Shown here piece after piece: positions 62,008 to 64,000 of a stretch of DNA of 64,000 nt. Origin of the DNA: Candidatus Bruticola papionis (lineage in GTDB: Bacteria; Vulcanimicrobiota; Xenobia; Xenobiales; Xenobiaceae). The stretch is taken from assembly GCA_002407045.1 (NCBI GenBank), contig DHKB01000048.1:1-64000 (forward strand), written 5' to 3'. Position 1 is the stretch's first letter. Every line of letters begins with the position of its first letter. Both the position numbers and the translations under genes were made by a program. A model generated the notes under the pieces. That model was not told the origin of the DNA, made no database searches, and worked only from the letters and a program-made list of their open reading frames with translations.

Positions 62008-62922
62008 TCAGCGTCCAAAAAAGTTATCCACAGCCAGACAAGAGACAATAGGTATATTTTTAGCTTTCAAAGCAGAAACTAAATTTTGCAACTTTCCGCT
62101 ATCACCTTTAAAAAAGAAACGCAATACTCCAGGATCGTCCTCTTTTTGCAATACATCAAATACATCTGAAGCTCCGCTTAAGCATATAATAGCTTCGTCT
62201 ATTCCTGTATCCCAAACTTGCAATTGCACTAAATTGTACTGGCCTATTTCTTGCACTACTTGAGGGTAGAGACCATGCACAAGAACTTCATTTTCAGCAA
62301 CAACAAATAATTGGCTATATAGCGTATCTAAATTAAGCAAACTTTCTGAGGATAAGAGAATAGCTTTACCGGTGTTGCGAATTTGGTTAAGTATATCGAC
62401 AATTTTTTGCCAATTGCGGAAGTCGCTGCCTCTGAAGAGATCCTCTATTACAAGCAAGCGTGGACTATGTACCAAAGCTCCGGCTATGCTTACACGTTTA
62501 CGCAAACTCAAATCACTAATTTTAGCGATTTGCATGTCTCTATATTGCGCTATTTGAGTAATTTCTAAAGCCTCATAAATAGCGTAAGGCCGGTAATGCT
62601 TATCTACATTGTACAATTCAGCATTGATAGCTAATTGTTCCCAAACAGTCAGTTCTTCATAAAATTCTGGTTCATTAGGGACAGCCCCTAACAAGTATTT
62701 AGCGGCAGGAGAAGTGTTTATATGGGCCCCAATACTTATACTATTGCGGCGTGAATTTTGTATGCCAACTACAGTACGCAATAAATTGGCCGAGCTACTC
62801 AAATTTTGGCTAATTACTACTCCAATATCGCCAGCTTCCAAAACAAATGAGAGAGGACTTTTTAAAGCGATATTTTTTCCCCAGCATACTAAATTGCTGA
62901 CTTCCAGAATAGGAATGGCCAT
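62008..62922 (-). CDS. Degenerate ABC-transporter ATPase-like protein
   Basis: A 304-residue protein with the fold pattern of an ABC-2-type ATPase (NatA/GldA-like). However, the Walker A stretch is SQNLSSSANLLR (39-49) where the catalytic Lys-Ser/Thr should stand, the LSGGQ signature is replaced by LSLRKR, the Q-loop reads PN rather than PQ, and Walker B is VIEDL instead of LDEP. D-loop GSD remains. ATP hydrolysis is therefore unlikely; it may be a regulatory or pseudo-ATPase subunit. The C-terminal 90 residues resemble the accessory domain of such ATPases. It starts 3 nt after the stop of the upstream gene, implying translational coupling. No permease is visible in the window. Confidence 0.75.
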   Translation of the reverse strand: MAIPILEVSNLVCWGKNIALKSPLSFVLEAGDIGVVISQNLSSSANLLRTVVGIQNSRRNSISIGAHINTSPAAKYLLGAVPNEPEFYEELTVWEQLAINAELYNVDKHYRPYAIYEALEITQIAQYRDMQIAKISDLSLRKRVSIAGALVHSPRLLVIEDLFRGSDFRNWQKIVDILNQIRNTGKAILLSSESLLNLDTLYSQLFVVAENEVLVHGLYPQVVQEIGQYNLVQLQVWDTGIDEAIICLSGASDVFDVLQKEDDPGVLRFFFKGDSGKLQNLVSALKAKNIPIVSCLAVDNFFGR

Positions 62923-62925
62923 ACG

Positions 62926-63975
62926 CTATTCAATAGTATCGCGATTTGTAACGCTATCAGCATCATCATAAGTATTGCCTCCCACTACATTTTCATTTCT
63001 GGGAGCAATTTCTTCTGCAGCGACAGCATTGTCGGTAGCATATTCAGTTTTGGAAGCATGGCGGCGCATTGAAGAAACAGTAACATCCGAACCGGGACGA
63101 ATAATAGCCGGTGAGGGGGCGACAGCTGAACGAGGCGAAGATTCTGGGTGATTGCTGCCTGCAACATAAGAAGCGGAAATAGGCGTCGGCCCAGCCCCAG
63201 GAGCGACTTTATTAGAGGCCTTGGAGACAGGAGAAGGTGCAGGTTGATAAGCAGCCGTGTCATAGGCACGCGTAGGTCGAGAGGCGACTTTGGCTTTTAC
63301 TTTAGGCTGGGCGCTGTAAACGGGACGGACGCCAGCACGATGCGCAGGTACAGCAACACGCGGCTGAGAAAAAATTTTGGCACTATGATGAGTAGGAGCT
63401 GCTGCAGATTGAGGAGCGATAGCTACAGGGGCAGCAGAAGTAGATTCAGTCGAGCTATTGTCTGCCACTGCAGTATAGCGTTCAGCATTAGGTTCATCTT
63501 CGGTAGCATTTGAGCTATAGTCGGAATTGGCACTCGTCTCTTCAGAGGTAGAGTCGTAGTTATCCTCTGAAGCAGAAGGCTCTTCCTCAACATAATTATC
63601 TTGAGCGGAGCCGTCTTCCATAGCTAAAGTACTTTCGGGTAAGTTGTACCCTTCACGATATTTATTTACCGCAGCTTGGGCTTTTTCCAAATCGATATTT
63701 TTTACTTCCAGCCGCCCTCTAGCACTACGATAAGCGATATTTTGAGAACTTAATACAGTACAAGCCTCTACAGGGCTAAAATCGCCCAAAGGCAGAACGA
63801 CCCACTCCTCTTTCACTTTTGCTTCAGAAGCCGCGACCGAATTTGAAGGCGAAGGGCTAACTTTAGCTTGCTGCTCATCATCTCCACTCCCACAAGTAAT
63901 AAAAGATAGGCAAATGAACATCAGCAAAATAATGGCCGCCACCACACCGACCAAATGCAAATTTACTTTTTGCAT
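62926..63975 (-). CDS. Membrane-anchored low-complexity protein, function unknown
   Basis: A 349-residue protein with one N-terminal hydrophobic segment (VGVVAAIILLMFICLSFITC), either an anchor or an atypical lipoprotein signal. A small folded domain lies at about residues 55-115 (VVLPLGDFSPVEACTVLSSQ, then IAYRSARGRLEVKNIDLEKA). It faintly resembles the ring-building domain of FliF/SctJ proteins: helix, I.YR, strand, then K/A-rich helix. The remaining 230 residues are Ser/Ala/Pro/Thr/Glu-rich and likely disordered. It is translationally coupled to the ABC-like gene downstream. SD is weak and the true start could differ. Function is not recognised. Confidence 0.65.
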   Translation of the reverse strand: MQKVNLHLVGVVAAIILLMFICLSFITCGSGDDEQQAKVSPSPSNSVAASEAKVKEEWVVLPLGDFSPVEACTVLSSQNIAYRSARGRLEVKNIDLEKAQAAVNKYREGYNLPESTLAMEDGSAQDNYVEEEPSASEDNYDSTSEETSANSDYSSNATEDEPNAERYTAVADNSSTESTSAAPVAIAPQSAAAPTHHSAKIFSQPRVAVPAHRAGVRPVYSAQPKVKAKVASRPTRAYDTAAYQPAPSPVSKASNKVAPGAGPTPISASYVAGSNHPESSPRSAVAPSPAIIRPGSDVTVSSMRRHASKTEYATDNAVAAEEIAPRNENVVGGNTYDDADSVTNRDTIE

Positions 63976-64000
63976 TATAGCTCGCAGCCGTTCGATATTG

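Noticed and set aside
1..64000. tRNA or rRNA genes
   Set aside because: No cloverleaf-type or rRNA-type segment was recognised by eye in the intergenic regions.

Overview
The window reads as ordinary, gene-dense bacterial chromosome from a Gram-negative-type (diderm) heterotroph. The evidence for two membranes is a complete RND efflux operon with a TolC-like outer-membrane protein, several proteins with Sec signal peptides, and PilX/GspK-like prepilins. No rRNA, tRNA, CRISPR array, intact transposon or phage gene was seen, and no marker fixes the phylum. The mix of an ECF-type thiamine S-component, a four-cysteine L28, three Rel/SpoT paralogues and signal-peptide-less secreted-type hydrolases suggests an under-studied, probably host- or sediment-associated lineage. 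An Eremiobacterota-like origin is only a weak guess. TTG and GTG starts are fairly common.

Layout. 0.2-8.7 kb: a MscS-type channel with a C-terminal cyclic-nucleotide-binding-like domain, then a tolC-acrA-acrB efflux operon on the minus strand. 9-10.6 kb: two related multi-pass membrane proteins (DUF4013-like). 10.7-12.3 kb: rpmB behind a good promoter, then overlapping thiT and thiN for thiamine uptake and pyrophosphorylation. 12.4-20.3 kb (minus): a unit of three consecutive full-length RelA/SpoT homologues followed by dtd. 20.6-24.9 kb: a secreted M2-like metallopeptidase, a MarR regulator and adenosine deaminase. 25.1-28.4 kb: two tandem subtilases. 28.4-34.6 kb: inositol monophosphatase, arginine decarboxylase (speA), an AI-2E permease and a periplasmic TPR protein. 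34.8-40.8 kb: a zinc-ribbon protein of unknown function, then a site-2-protease-like protein, endonuclease III, an amidase and a metallo-beta-lactamase-fold hydrolase in a tight series. 40.9-44.1 kb (minus): a large GH13 enzyme. 44.6-54.8 kb: four tandem, very large PilX-like prepilins. 54.8-61.8 kb: nitrilase-family amidase, POT peptide transporter, Bcr/CflA-type MFS exporter, HtpG and a small secreted protein. 62-64 kb (minus): a degenerate ABC ATPase coupled to a low-complexity membrane-anchored protein.

How the genes fit together. The window encodes peptide and nucleoside scavenging (M2 peptidase, subtilases, POT transporter, adenosine deaminase), glucan processing, drug efflux and an unusually elaborate (p)ppGpp module.

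Three observations stand out. (1) The three Rel/SpoT copies show graded decay of the synthetase active site while the HD hydrolase residues persist, and the copy with the intact synthetase is the one with an altered HD motif, which suggests division of labour. (2) Two subtilases and the GH13 enzyme lack Sec signals but share a similar N-terminal leader of about 45 residues ending in a D-[SQ]-[VF]-[SE]-[LI] motif at residues 39-45; this may be an unrecognised export or sorting signal. (3) The four giant PilX-like proteins form a locally duplicated family with conserved ends and divergent middles, without other pilus genes nearby.
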